Shown: positions 17,744 through 26,073, counted from the stretch's first letter. The stretch: 64,000 bases of DNA from Jezberella montanilacus (GCF_003003055.1 NZ_PVTV01000011.1:434001-498000); one strand, 5' to 3'. Made by a program: numbers and translations. Notes: generated by a model not told the origin, from the letters alone.

Positions 17744-20700
17744 TCACCAAGCATCAACAAAAGATCGGCGCGGCAGGTTTGCTCGATAAGCGCTGGCGGC
17801 CATACCAGTTGAGACCCATCGTCGCGTGTCAGCCGGGTCAATGACCGCGTCGATTTCGACGTGACTCGCCACGTTCAATGCATGACCCCGTTCATACATC
17901 TGGGCGACTAGCTTGTCATAGAGTGCTTGACGCTCGGCGCCATCGGCAACCGCATCTAGCTCCTTCTTGAAACCGAGTCTGACAGCGCCTTCTAGACCCA
18001 TGGGGCCAAATTCACCCGTAGGCCAGGAGATTTTGAAGTCAGCACTGCGAAACCCGCCACCAGCCATGGCCATAGCACCGAGCCCATAAGCTTTGCGCAA
18101 GGTCACGGCCAACAAGGGGACGCGCAACTTTGCTGCAGTGAGAAACATCCGCGAAACGTGGCGAACCTGCGCCTTAGCTTCAACTTCAGGCCCGACCATG
18201 AAGCCAGGGGTATCGATCAATGAGACGATGGGTAAGCCATGTGCGTCACAAAGCTGCATGAATCGTGCTGCCTTATCCCCCGCATCTGCATCAATAGCGC
18301 CACCCAAATGCTTGGGATTATTTGCGAGAATACCAACGGGTTTTCCTTCAATCCTAGCTAGCGCGGTATGAATGCCTATCCCGAATCCTCCTCTTAGTTC
18401 GAGAACGGTACCAACATCTGCAATACCTTCGATTGCCCGGCGAGCGTCGTAGGCGTGCAGGCGATTTTCCGGTACGACATTCCTGAGTATCCGAGCATCT
18501 GGCGCTTGCCATTGCTCAATCGATCCTTGAAACATCGACAAGTAGTGTTTTGCCGCAAGCACCGCTTGGGCCTCGTTATCGACAAGCAGATCGATCACGC
18601 CATTTGCGAACTGCACGCTGGCTGGACCAACTTCTTCAGGACGAAAAACACCGAGACCACCGCCCTCGATCATCGCAGGTCCTGCCATACCGATGTTGGC
18701 AGACTGATCCGCGATGATCACATCACAACAACCCAAGAAGGCTGCGTTACCCGCAAAACATCTACCCGATACGATACCGACGACAGGAACCTCACCGCTC
18801 AGCTCGGCAAACGCGGCAAATGACGGTTGATGCAGTCCAGAGATAGAGGGTATATCGACCTCACCAGGTCGTCCACCCCCGCCTTCTGCAAATAAAACAA
18901 ACGGATATTTGTTGCGCATGGCGACTTCGACCAGTCGGTCAGTCTTAACGTGATTGCGTTTGCCTTGAGTGCCAGCTAACACCGTAGCATCGTATGCCAT
19001 CACAGCGGCGGTGGCATGCCCTTTACCGACCAAGTTGCCATTGATCTCGCCTACGCCCGTCAACAATCCATCGGCAGGTGTATTCGCGATGAGATCTTCT
19101 CTGGTCCTTCTTGTCGCTTGCGCAGCAAACGCAAGACCACCGTACTCGCTAAATGTGCCCTCATCGCATAGATCAGCAACATTTTCTCGAGCAGTTCGTT
19201 GCCCCCTTGAGCGCCGACGAGCCACTGCATCTGGACGATTTTCATCCAGCAAAAAGGCATGGCGATCAATCACCCGCTGCAGATCACCGCGTATGTGGTT
19301 TAAATCCAGAGTCGTCATCACCGCGCGAGACTGTGCCGTCTGACCAACACCTGTGGTCTCGAGAAGGATCAAGATTCGACCCTGTTGGACGATCTCACCT
19401 GTCTGAACTCGGACGTCGCTCACTATGCCAGCCGATTCGGCGACAATGAGGTGCTGCATTTTCATCGACTCAATCACCGCCACAGTTTGTCCCGCCGAAA
19501 TCACGGTACCCGGTGTCACAACAAGCTCAACCAATAGGCCAGGTGTGATCGCACGAATCGCTAAAAGCGACGGGTCTTCTAATTCTTCTTGTTCAGTTTG
19601 AGGGTTGGCAACCAGGCGTACAGGTGACCGCTGTCGGATTGAGTGTGATTTTTTACTTGATTGTTCTTCGATAAAGGTCTTTCTGGCTACCAACTGCCCT
19701 AGCTGTTCATCCCAATAACGGGTGTGAATCTGCTGACTCGTAAAGTCATCGCTGTCAACCACCGCTCTTAGCAAAGAAAGATTGGTCTGCAACCCATCAA
19801 TCTCAAATTCTGCCATGGCGCGACTCAAGCGCCTTGCGGCATCAGAAAAACGAGGACTTGCGCTCGTCACAACCAGTTTGGCCAACAGGGTATCGTAATG
19901 GGGCGACGGTGTATAGCCAGTGTAGCCATGTGTATCGACACGCACACCGATACCACTTGGGGGTTGAAACGCCAACAGACGGCCGTGTGAGGGATAAGCA
20001 AGCCCATTGGCGTCCGTGCTCTCGTTATTGATGCGGACTTGAATCGCAAAACCTTTTGCAACGGGAGGCTCAGCTGGATTCAGCCCCAACTGCAATAGTG
20101 TCTTGCCTCGTGCAACTTCCAACTGTATTGCGACAAGGTCTAAACCCGTCACCTGTTCGGTCACAGTGTGTTCGACTTGCAAGCGAGGATTAGTTTCGAT
20201 AAAAAAGAAGCCAGATTGCTTACCTGCGGAGTCTTCTTCCACCAAAAATTCAAAGGTAGCCAGGCTGCGATAGTTGACTGCCCTTGCCATGATGAGAGCC
20301 GCCTCAATCATTCCGTCTCTTAAAGATGACGAGAGAGTTGGGCTAGGGGCTATTTCAATAAGTTTTTGAAAGCGGCGCTGCACGGTGCAATCACGCTCGC
20401 CCAGCGCAATAACAGAGCTGCCATCACCCACGACTTGAACTTCAATATGACGAGCACGCACGAGCAGTCGCTCTGCATAAACGGCAGCCAATCCGAACGC
20501 AGATAGCGCCTCAGCCTTGCACCGTTCGTAAGCTTGTTCGATCTCTTCGCGTTTTGTCACCACGCGCATACCTCTGCCACCACCACCGCCTAAGGCTTTG
20601 ATCACAATACCGGCTGAGCCTTGTTGATCGAAAAATTCGGTCACTTCTTTAAATGACGCGTCCCCCCGTGTTGATGGTAACGTCGGCACGCCAGAGGCCT

Positions 20701-21064
20701 TAGCCAGCTCGATTGCTTGGGCTTTGCCGCCAAACCGTTTGAGCTGTGCTGGCGTCGGACCAATAAATACAATACCTGCACGGGCGCAAGCAGTGGCGAA
20801 ATCATCCCTCTCACTCAGAAACCCGTAGCCAGGATGGATGGCATCCGCACCAGTTTGTTGAGCTAGGTTCACCATGGCATCAATATCCAGGTAGGCTGAT
20901 GCGCCTTTGCCCTTCAAAGCAATCGCTTGATCGGCCATGTCAACGTGCAAGCTTTGATCGTCGTCTTCCGCGTAAACAGCAACTGTTTGCATCCCTAAGT
21001 CTGCGACAGCGCGAATGACGCGCACGGCAATCTCGCCCCGATTGGCAATTAAAACTTTTCTCAA
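17744..21064 (-). CDS. Single-chain biotin-dependent acyl-CoA carboxylase (BC-BCCP-CT fusion)
   Basis: A 1106-residue protein joining all three parts of a biotin carboxylase system. Residues 1-450 are biotin carboxylase: HPGYGFLSE, ALGGGGGRGM (ATP grasp), HIEVQVVGD, ERDCTVQRRFQKLIE and FIETNPRLQVEHTVTE. Residues 500-570 are a biotinyl domain with Lys535 in ESMKMQ. Residues 580-1106 are a carboxyltransferase domain of the AccD/PccB type (AFAAQATRR, FAEGGGGRPGE, VSGRCFAGNAA, IDTPGFMVGPEVE). Most bacterial acyl-CoA carboxylases split these over two or more chains. The substrate acyl-CoA is not evident. It overlaps the downstream CoA-transferase frame, so acid activation and carboxylation are probably linked. 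Confidence 0.9.
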   Translation of the reverse strand: MRKVLIANRGEIAVRVIRAVADLGMQTVAVYAEDDDQSLHVDMADQAIALKGKGASAYLDIDAMVNLAQQTGADAIHPGYGFLSERDDFATACARAGIVFIGPTPAQLKRFGGKAQAIELAKASGVPTLPSTRGDASFKEVTEFFDQQGSAGIVIKALGGGGGRGMRVVTKREEIEQAYERCKAEALSAFGLAAVYAERLLVRARHIEVQVVGDGSSVIALGERDCTVQRRFQKLIEIAPSPTLSSSLRDGMIEAALIMARAVNYRSLATFEFLVEEDSAGKQSGFFFIETNPRLQVEHTVTEQVTGLDLVAIQLEVARGKTLLQLGLNPAEPPVAKGFAIQVRINNESTDANGLAYPSHGRLLAFQPPSGIGVRVDTHGYTGYTPSPHYDTLLAKLVVTSASPRFSDAARRLSRAMAEFEIDGLQTNLSLLRAVVDSDDFTSQQIHTRYWDEQLGQLVARKTFIEEQSSKKSHSIRQRSPVRLVANPQTEQEELEDPSLLAIRAITPGLLVELVVTPGTVISAGQTVAVIESMKMQHLIVAESAGIVSDVRVQTGEIVQQGRILILLETTGVGQTAQSRAVMTTLDLNHIRGDLQRVIDRHAFLLDENRPDAVARRRSRGQRTARENVADLCDEGTFSEYGGLAFAAQATRRTREDLIANTPADGLLTGVGEINGNLVGKGHATAAVMAYDATVLAGTQGKRNHVKTDRLVEVAMRNKYPFVLFAEGGGGRPGEVDIPSISGLHQPSFAAFAELSGEVPVVGIVSGRCFAGNAAFLGCCDVIIADQSANIGMAGPAMIEGGGLGVFRPEEVGPASVQFANGVIDLLVDNEAQAVLAAKHYLSMFQGSIEQWQAPDARILRNVVPENRLHAYDARRAIEGIADVGTVLELRGGFGIGIHTALARIEGKPVGILANNPKHLGGAIDADAGDKAARFMQLCDAHGLPIVSLIDTPGFMVGPEVEAKAQVRHVSRMFLTAAKLRVPLLAVTLRKAYGLGAMAMAGGGFRSADFKISWPTGEFGPMGLEGAVRLGFKKELDAVADGAERQALYDKLVAQMYERGHALNVASHVEIDAVIDPADTRRWVSTGMAASAYRANLPRRSFVDAW

Positions 21065-21256
21065 GATTTGTCCCTTGGCTTTATTTTTATTTATGTATGC
21101 CGACTACTATAGCTTTTTTGAAGAGTAGTTCAAGCAGCTTTAACATCGCATGCGCTTGATCCTGTCTTGGTGCCTTATTTTTTGCTCTGTACGCTAGCAG
21201 ACTTACAAAGATGTTCTGCCACTCTATAGTGACTTGTAGGCCATTCTTGGCTCACG

Positions 21257-21278
21257 TGAACAGGGATCTCTCTGTTCA
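21257..21278 (+). promoter_or_regulatory. Inverted repeat in the leader of the 84-residue ORF
   Basis: TGAACAG and CTGTTCA are 7-base arms around an 8-base spacer, ending about 6 bases before the AGGAG ribosome binding site. It could be a leader hairpin or an operator. It is not a LexA box, whose half-sites face the other way. Confidence 0.35.
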
Positions 21279-21296
21279 TACTCTCAGGAGAAACAC

Positions 21297-21551
21297 ATGA
21301 CTGTCGACCAAAAATCAACCACTACGGGCACTGCAACTGCACAACAGAATCATCTTAAAGCGGCTGAATGTTGCAATTCTGCTGCTGTGGCACATACCGA
21401 AGCAGCAAAACACAGCGCCTCAGGTGATGTAAAATCTGCAGGCTATCACGCAGCTGTTGCACAAGGTCATACCCTGAATGCAGCAGAGCACAGTGAAGCC
21501 GCTTGCAAAAAAGTTGCAACCGCAGCCACACCAGCGCCGGCAATGAAATAA
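21297..21551 (+). CDS. Small Ala/His-rich helical protein of unknown function
   Basis: An 84-residue soluble protein with a good AGGAG ribosome binding site 7 bases upstream. From residue 18 it is a run of amphipathic heptad-like helix: HLKAAECCNSAAVAHTEAAK, then HSASGDVKSAGYHAAVAQGH and LNAAEHSEAACKK. Histidine and alanine dominate and there are three cysteines (two adjacent), so metal binding is possible. It resembles small Ala/His-rich proteins annotated as hypothetical in betaproteobacteria, but I cannot name a family. It is monocistronic, with an intrinsic terminator downstream, and may be stress-related given the Crp/Fnr gene next to it. Confidence 0.7.
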   Translation: MTVDQKSTTTGTATAQQNHLKAAECCNSAAVAHTEAAKHSASGDVKSAGYHAAVAQGHTLNAAEHSEAACKKVATAATPAPAMK

Positions 21552-21621
21552 CTTAATTTCATAGGCCATTCGCATGATGCATCTTTGTATAAAGATGCCA
21601 CCATTCGACGCGTTAATCTTT

Positions 21622-21646
21622 AACCCATCTGCAGATGGGTTTTTTA
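21622..21646 (+). terminator. Intrinsic terminator after the 84-residue ORF
   Basis: AACCCATCTGCAGATGGGTT (21622-21641) is a perfect palindrome that can form a hairpin, followed by five more T. It lies 70 bases after the stop. Confidence 0.85.
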
Positions 21647-21661
21647 ATGACTTTCTCGGGC

Positions 21662-21683
21662 TTATGTGCGCTGGCGCACATAA
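21662..21683 (+). promoter_or_regulatory. Perfect 22-base palindrome upstream of the Crp/Fnr gene
   Basis: TTATGTGCGC and GCGCACATAA are perfect 10-base arms around TG. The core TGTG-N8-CACA resembles Crp-type half-site spacing. It sits 66 bases before the regulator start codon, a natural place for an autoregulatory operator. No T-run follows, so it is not a terminator. Confidence 0.55.
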
Positions 21684-21748
21684 TTGATGAGACTCTGCAA
21701 ATATATTAGGTCTGTGCAAACCGGATCAACAACAAGAAAGGAACTTGC

Positions 21749-22468
21749 ATGGAAACCAAAACACTTAAAAAACGCAACCATATTTTTGAAGCGATGCCCA
21801 CTAATGAATGGGAGCGACTTCTTCCCTTTATCGAAACTATTGAGTTGCCCTTGGGTAAAGTGCTGTACGAGCCTGGTACAAAAATGAGCCATGTCATTTT
21901 CCCAACTTCGGCGATCGTATCTCTGCTTTACGCGCTAGAAAATGGCTCATCAGCAGAAATAGCTGTAGTCGGAAACGAGGGGGTTGTTGGGATATCTATC
22001 TTTATGGGGGGCGAGTCAACATCAAGCAGAGCAGTGGTGCAAAGCGCGGGGGTGGGTTACAAAATTAAATCCAGTATGTTAATGGACGAGTTCAATAGAG
22101 GAGGGCCAATCATGCATCTACTATTGCGTTACACCCAAGCCTTGATCACTCAGATGTCGCAAACGGCCGTCTGTAATCGACATCACTCACTCGATCAACA
22201 ATTATGTCGCTGGCTACTGCTAAGTGCCGATCGGCTTACCGGCAATGAACTAATCATGACTCAAGAGCTGATCGCGAACATGCTGGGTGTACGCCGAGAA
22301 GGCGTCACAGAAGCTGCCTTAAAAATTCAGAAAGCTGGTCTGATTCAATACGCCCGAGGCCACATCACTATTCTCGATCGACATGGCCTTGAGCGTCGTA
22401 CTTGCGAGTGTTATCAGGTGGTTAAAACGGAATACGACCGATTACTTCCTGACAAAATAGCCGTTTGA
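21749..22468 (+). CDS. Crp/Fnr-family transcriptional regulator
   Basis: A 239-residue regulator. Residues 20-140 form a cyclic-nucleotide-binding-like beta-roll (LPLGKVLYEPGTKMSHVIFP, VVGNEGVVGIS) and residues 150-235 a winged helix HTH_Crp domain (LDQQLCRWLLLSADR, MTQELIANMLGVRREGVTEA). The usual cAMP phosphate-contact RxxS motif and an Fnr-type N-terminal cysteine cluster are both absent, so the effector is unknown. Regulators of this subtype with MGGESTSSRAVVQSAG and a VRREGVT recognition helix are common in Burkholderiales and often linked to stress or biofilm genes; that is context only. The start has AAGGAA upstream. Confidence 0.85.
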   Translation: METKTLKKRNHIFEAMPTNEWERLLPFIETIELPLGKVLYEPGTKMSHVIFPTSAIVSLLYALENGSSAEIAVVGNEGVVGISIFMGGESTSSRAVVQSAGVGYKIKSSMLMDEFNRGGPIMHLLLRYTQALITQMSQTAVCNRHHSLDQQLCRWLLLSADRLTGNELIMTQELIANMLGVRREGVTEAALKIQKAGLIQYARGHITILDRHGLERRTCECYQVVKTEYDRLLPDKIAV

Positions 22469-22877
22469 TTTGCCGGGTCAAGGCGACACCATCGCTTCGA
22501 GAGGACTGAGTACCGCCTTTGCCTTCGCTATATCTGCTGCGTCGCCGTGGATCAGCAGCACGTACTCCAGGTATGAAAAACATGGCTGGTGCGATCAATA
22601 AGCCCCAGATTCCTCCCCAAAACGCACCCACTTTGCCCCAAGTTTTGATTTTGTCTCCCGAAGTGTGTATTGAATATATACGTGGGGGATCTTTCGCCTG
22701 CCATGATGAATCCTTTGGATGTAACTGGTCTTGGTGTGAGGGATTTAGTATCAATCGGAGCGATAGACTCGTCTGTACGAAAGCACACATTCACGTTAAA
22801 TGATTGTGCTGGGATCGAATTATCTTTAACATTTCGTCAATCATTGCCTAACTAGAACCTTTTAAGGGAGACAAACC
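22469..22877. other. Gap between the Crp/Fnr gene and the aldolase-like gene
   Basis: This 409-base stretch holds a degraded DUF1269 fragment on the minus strand and the ribosome binding site (GGGAGA) of the next gene. Nothing else convincing is visible. Confidence 0.5.
22563..22676 (-). pseudogene. Remnant of a DUF1269-family membrane protein
   Basis: The minus-strand frame at 22676-22563 reads SGDKIKTWGKVGAFWGG and IWGLLIAPAMFFIPGV, which closely matches the core of DUF1269 proteins (typical form TGDRMK-WGKLGAFWGGLWGLL). Beyond it the frame turns into Arg/Ser-rich sequence unlike the family, and the N-terminal part cannot be joined in the same frame. It is therefore most likely a decayed gene that has lost most of its sequence. 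Confidence 0.5.
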
Positions 22878-23717
22878 ATGAATGCCGTGACAGATAAAGC
22901 ACCAGAGTTAAATCTGGGCTCAAGAGAGTCAATCTATCAACCTGAGCAGGCGGGATTGATTTTCCCCGTCAAACCTAAGTTCGCATCCTATGCAGAAGAG
23001 CGTCAGTACCTGAAAGAGAGACTAGTCGGTGCCTGTCGAGCGTTTTATCTTGAGGGATTTGATTACGGTTTTGCCGGTCATTTAACTGTGCGAGATCCAG
23101 AGCATCCCCATCTTTACTGGACGAACCCGATGGCAGTGCACTTCTCCAAGGTGAAAGTCTCGAACTTGATTTTGGCCGACCATGATGGTCGCGTTGTGGA
23201 AGGCAAATATGCCATCAATCGTGCTGGCTTCGTTTTGCATGCCGCTGTGCATGAAATGCATCCTGACATCGTAGCGATGTGTCACGCTCATACTGTCTAC
23301 GGGACCGCATTTGCCTCCTTGGGTAAAAAGCTTGATCCAATCAGTCAGGATGCTGCTGCATTTTACGAAGACCACGCGGTCATCGGCGCGGAGGCTGGGC
23401 AGGTCGCTGTTGAAGTCAAAGCGGGTGGAAGCGTCGCAGCCCAGTTCAAAGGGGTCAAGGCAGCCATCCACCGCAATCATGGTTTGTTGACAGCGAGCCG
23501 CCACAGTATTGAGGCAGCAGCTTTTTGGTTTATCGCACTTGAACGATGCTGCAAGCAACAGTTAATGATCGAGGCGACAGGACAAAAACCGATGCTGGTG
23601 CCCCATGATAAAGCGGTCTACAGCAGGGAACACGTCGGTAGCGAGTACATTGGCTGGCTGCACTTTCAAACGATCTGGACACAGCTCGTTGAGGATCAAC
23701 CGGATATGTTTGATTAA
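22878..23717 (+). CDS. Class II aldolase/adducin-family protein
   Basis: A 279-residue member of the family that includes L-fuculose-phosphate aldolase. The signature histidines appear as HLTVRDPEHP near residue 75, CHAHTVYGTAFASLG near 135 (metal site), and NHGLLTASRHSIEAAAFWF near 205. Length and sequence match the decarboxylase/aldolase-like subgroup often annotated only as class II aldolase; phosphate-sugar specificity is not implied. A GGGAGA ribosome binding site lies 8 bases before the ATG. No pathway partner adjoins it; it is flanked by the Crp/Fnr gene and arfB. Confidence 0.85.
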   Translation: MNAVTDKAPELNLGSRESIYQPEQAGLIFPVKPKFASYAEERQYLKERLVGACRAFYLEGFDYGFAGHLTVRDPEHPHLYWTNPMAVHFSKVKVSNLILADHDGRVVEGKYAINRAGFVLHAAVHEMHPDIVAMCHAHTVYGTAFASLGKKLDPISQDAAAFYEDHAVIGAEAGQVAVEVKAGGSVAAQFKGVKAAIHRNHGLLTASRHSIEAAAFWFIALERCCKQQLMIEATGQKPMLVPHDKAVYSREHVGSEYIGWLHFQTIWTQLVEDQPDMFD

Positions 23718-23789
23718 GGCTCTACAATTTGCGCAGTAGCAGCAAGCGTGAAGTAATAGCTGCGAGGCGACACCTATATACTCACGAGC

Positions 23790-24188
23790 ATGCTGCTTAT
23801 CATTGCCGATTCAGAAATAGAGCTAACCGCTATGCGCGCTCAGGGCGCAGGCGGGCAAAACGTCAATAAAGTATCGAGCGCGATTCATCTGAGGTTTTAT
23901 ATACCTACTTCGTCTCTGCCAGCAGATGTAAAAGTTCGCTTGCTCGCAGTCAAAGATCATCGCATCACGCGCGACGGCGCAATTGTGATTAAAGCTCAGA
24001 ATCATCGCAGTCAAGAACTTAACCGAAGCGAAGCGATTGACCGGCTGCACGAATTGGTCAATCGCGTTGCTCAGCCACCCAAGCATCGCTTCGCAACCAA
24101 ACCGACTTACAGTTCCAAACAAAAACGGCTGGCGGGCAAACGCAAACAGTCAGAGATCAAAGCGCTGAGGGGCCGATCGATTGACTGA
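23790..24188 (+). CDS. arfB: Alternative ribosome-rescue factor ArfB (peptidyl-tRNA hydrolase)
   Basis: Hydrolyses peptidyl-tRNA on ribosomes stalled without a stop codon, a back-up to tmRNA. The 132-residue protein has the catalytic GGQ motif in AQGAGGQNVNKVSSAI at residues 19-34 and the family segment HRSQELNRSEAIDRL, but no codon-recognition domain. The C-terminus is a basic tail (SSKQKRLAGKRKQSEIKALR) that enters the empty mRNA channel in the E. coli protein. It is a compact single-gene unit; its stop overlaps a weak inverted repeat. Confidence 0.92.
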   Translation: MLLIIADSEIELTAMRAQGAGGQNVNKVSSAIHLRFYIPTSSLPADVKVRLLAVKDHRITRDGAIVIKAQNHRSQELNRSEAIDRLHELVNRVAQPPKHRFATKPTYSSKQKRLAGKRKQSEIKALRGRSID

Positions 24189-24204
24189 TCTGCAAACGAT
24201 CAGT
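24184..24204. terminator. Weak hairpin between convergent arfB and the catalase-like gene
   Basis: ACTGATC and GATCAGT are 7-base arms around a 7-base loop. The hairpin overlaps the arfB stop codon and lacks a proper T-run, so termination is uncertain. Confidence 0.3.
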
Positions 24205-24227
24205 TTGAAATTGACTCCCCTCTTAAC

Positions 24228-25238
24228 CTATTGATTGGTCAGTCTTCTCGCAAAAGAAGACGCGTACGCTGCGGAGCGAAAGTTCAAGACTGGATCTGCC
24301 GTTGGGGCTACGCCATCGCTCATGACAAGCGGGTCAAAATTGATCTTCTCGCAATCAGCACCCTTCTGCGCGTAGGCTTTGGTAATTGTTAAGACACCTG
24401 CCTTCATGATTTTGCGATCTTTGGGCCAGTAAACAGTTGGATTGAGTTCTTCGTCACCTGCCAGCCCAATCGTCAGCATCATGTCCCATTTGACCGGCCC
24501 GGTTGCCGTGCGCGCCATCAAATCCTCATCCAGGAACCGTGGTGGCTTCGAGGTCATCTCTGCGTCTGTCAGCAAAGCCACACCGGCTTGAGGGACGAAT
24601 TGCCATTTCACTAAGGTGATCTGATTTTTTTGATTGGTAAATTTAAACGTATGGATGCCGAAATAATCGCTGGTCGCGTAGCTGGCAGGGGGATTGTGCG
24701 CCGCCATATATTCACCGAGTGGTGCCACATCAGGATGGCCTGCCCTAAACGCTTTGATCTTCTCAGGATCCGGCTTACCAGTCGCCGCGTCAGGGGTCGC
24801 TGCAAGGACTGCTTCATAAAAAGTAGCGGGTGTCGCCGCACCGAATACTGGAACGTTTAACATCGTAAAGTGGTGAATTTTGTTCTCAGGCAATCTGAAT
24901 TCAAGCGCCATGCCCCGAGGGCTTTTTGCCGTATCGGGAGCTTTTGGATTGCCACCAGCCAAGGACATACGCCCCACGGTCGGGATGGAATCGCCTGAGA
25001 ATAAAGGCGATTTCGAATAGGCTTGCGCATCTTTATTGCCGACGAAGCTTCCTGAAACACAGACGCCAACGATGTGATTGCGACGTTCGCCCACTGTCAC
25101 ACCGTTTTGCTTTTCAAGGGCATTGACAACTTGCTCGCCAGAAGGCGCTTGTTGAGCCCATGCATTAAAACAGGCGCAAAGGCCAAGGCCCAGTGCTGTC
25201 AATTGCAAGGTGCGTAGAGAGCGGTTCGCTGTGATCAT
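24228..25238 (-). CDS. Exported catalase-family peroxidase (SrpA-like)
   Basis: A periplasmic haem catalase-like protein of about 336 residues. A signal peptide (LQLTALGLGLCACFNAWA) precedes the mature part. The truncated catalase fold shows VGVCVSGSFVGNKDAQAYSK near residue 60, then RMSLAGGNPKAPD and PRGMALEFRLP, where catalase distal residues normally lie. The small SrpA group lacks the catalase C-terminal domain, as here. Two nearby ATG codons (25250 and 25238) compete; I chose 25238, preceded by GAGACC. A perfect inverted repeat covers this start region. It is divergent from a CMD-like gene at 25372, so both may share control and act on peroxides outside the cytoplasm. Confidence 0.8.
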   Translation of the reverse strand: MITANRSLRTLQLTALGLGLCACFNAWAQQAPSGEQVVNALEKQNGVTVGERRNHIVGVCVSGSFVGNKDAQAYSKSPLFSGDSIPTVGRMSLAGGNPKAPDTAKSPRGMALEFRLPENKIHHFTMLNVPVFGAATPATFYEAVLAATPDAATGKPDPEKIKAFRAGHPDVAPLGEYMAAHNPPASYATSDYFGIHTFKFTNQKNQITLVKWQFVPQAGVALLTDAEMTSKPPRFLDEDLMARTATGPVKWDMMLTIGLAGDEELNPTVYWPKDRKIMKAGVLTITKAYAQKGADCEKINFDPLVMSDGVAPTADPVLNFRSAAYASSFARRLTNQ

Positions 25239-25268
25239 TTTAGGTCTCATTCTTAAAATAGACCTAAA
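25239..25268. promoter_or_regulatory. Perfect inverted repeat TTTAGGTCT-N12-AGACCTAAA
   Basis: Nine-base arms match perfectly around a 12-base AT-rich spacer. The element touches the catalase-like gene start on the minus strand and lies about 100 bases upstream of the divergent gene at 25372. Its position suits an operator shared by both. Confidence 0.55.
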
Positions 25269-25371
25269 CAATACTCCTTTTACGCGAGCGCAGCAGTCAT
25301 TTCTATCTGTATTCAGATGCCCGTATTGATGCGACAATCAGTACAAATAAAACTATTTGGAGACAGTCATC

Positions 25372-26046
25372 ATGAAACTTCGTACGACCACCACAATCGC
25401 TGGCTTGCTAACTGCCGTGGCACTGGGCTCACCTCTTCACGCAGAAGAACGCTTCGCCCGCATCCCCGTCGATAAAATGACGCCAGATCAAAAGAAATAT
25501 TTTGATAACGTGATGGCAGGCCCCACTGCGGCGACTGGCAGTGCTGCCGTGCAAGCAGGCGCAACCAGCATGGGGGCGCCCTTCAATGTTTATTTACGTA
25601 GCCCTAAGCTTGCAGAGGCCTTGCGCCAAACGAGCGAGTACTTGCGGTTTAATACCTCTTTACCTGCTCGCCTAAACGAATTTGCCATTATTATCGTCGG
25701 CCAGCATTGGCAAGCGCAATATGAATGGTATGCCCACACCCGTTTAGCCATCAAAGCTGGTTTGGATCCAAAGATTCCAGAACAACTTGCCAAAGGCCAG
25801 CGCCCCACAGGAATGCGCAAAGAGGAAACGGCTATCTACAATTTCAGCCGTGAACTACTTGATACCCACCAAGTCAGTGATGAAAACTACGCTGCCGTCA
25901 AAGATCTTTTTGGCGAACAAGGCGTCGTCGATTTAATCGCAGTCAGTGGCTATTACGTGATGGTTTCGATGACTTTGAACGTTAACCGCACGCCGCTACC
26001 CGCTGGTGCGGAGCCGGCTTTCCCGAACCCCGCAGCCAAAAAATAA
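25372..26046 (+). CDS. Exported carboxymuconolactone decarboxylase-family protein
   Basis: A 224-residue protein with a cleavable signal peptide (TTIAGLLTAVALGSPLHA) and an AhpD/CMD-like all-helical domain (LNEFAIIIVGQHWQAQYEWYAHTRLAIKAG near residue 105). The Cys-x-x-Cys pair of AhpD reductases is absent, as in the decarboxylase-like subgroup. The HWQAQYEWYAHTRLA helix carries the family His/Glu residues. The ATG at 25372 has GGAGA at the right spacing; an upstream TTG at 25357 is rejected. Export is unusual for CMD proteins. Its neighbour is an exported catalase-like protein, so an oxidative role in the periplasm is possible. Confidence 0.8.
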   Translation: MKLRTTTTIAGLLTAVALGSPLHAEERFARIPVDKMTPDQKKYFDNVMAGPTAATGSAAVQAGATSMGAPFNVYLRSPKLAEALRQTSEYLRFNTSLPARLNEFAIIIVGQHWQAQYEWYAHTRLAIKAGLDPKIPEQLAKGQRPTGMRKEETAIYNFSRELLDTHQVSDENYAAVKDLFGEQGVVDLIAVSGYYVMVSMTLNVNRTPLPAGAEPAFPNPAAKK

Positions 26047-26055
26047 CGAGCGCTC

Positions 26056-26073
26056 AGTCAGAGATCTCTGACT
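26056..26073. terminator. 18-base perfect palindrome between convergent genes
   Basis: AGTCAGAGATCTCTGACT lies between the stop codons of two convergent genes. It may form a hairpin on both transcripts, but lacks a T-run, so it is a weak terminator candidate. Confidence 0.4.

Noticed and set aside
21257-21278. LexA/SOS box
   Set aside because: The arms read ACAG-N8-CTGT, the reverse of the CTGT-N8-ACAG LexA consensus.
23082-23558. 158-residue minus-strand frame inside the aldolase-like gene
   Set aside because: It is antisense to a well-conserved gene and encodes no recognisable domain.
24184-24204. Strong terminator
   Set aside because: Only a 7-base stem with no following T-run; kept as a weak candidate.
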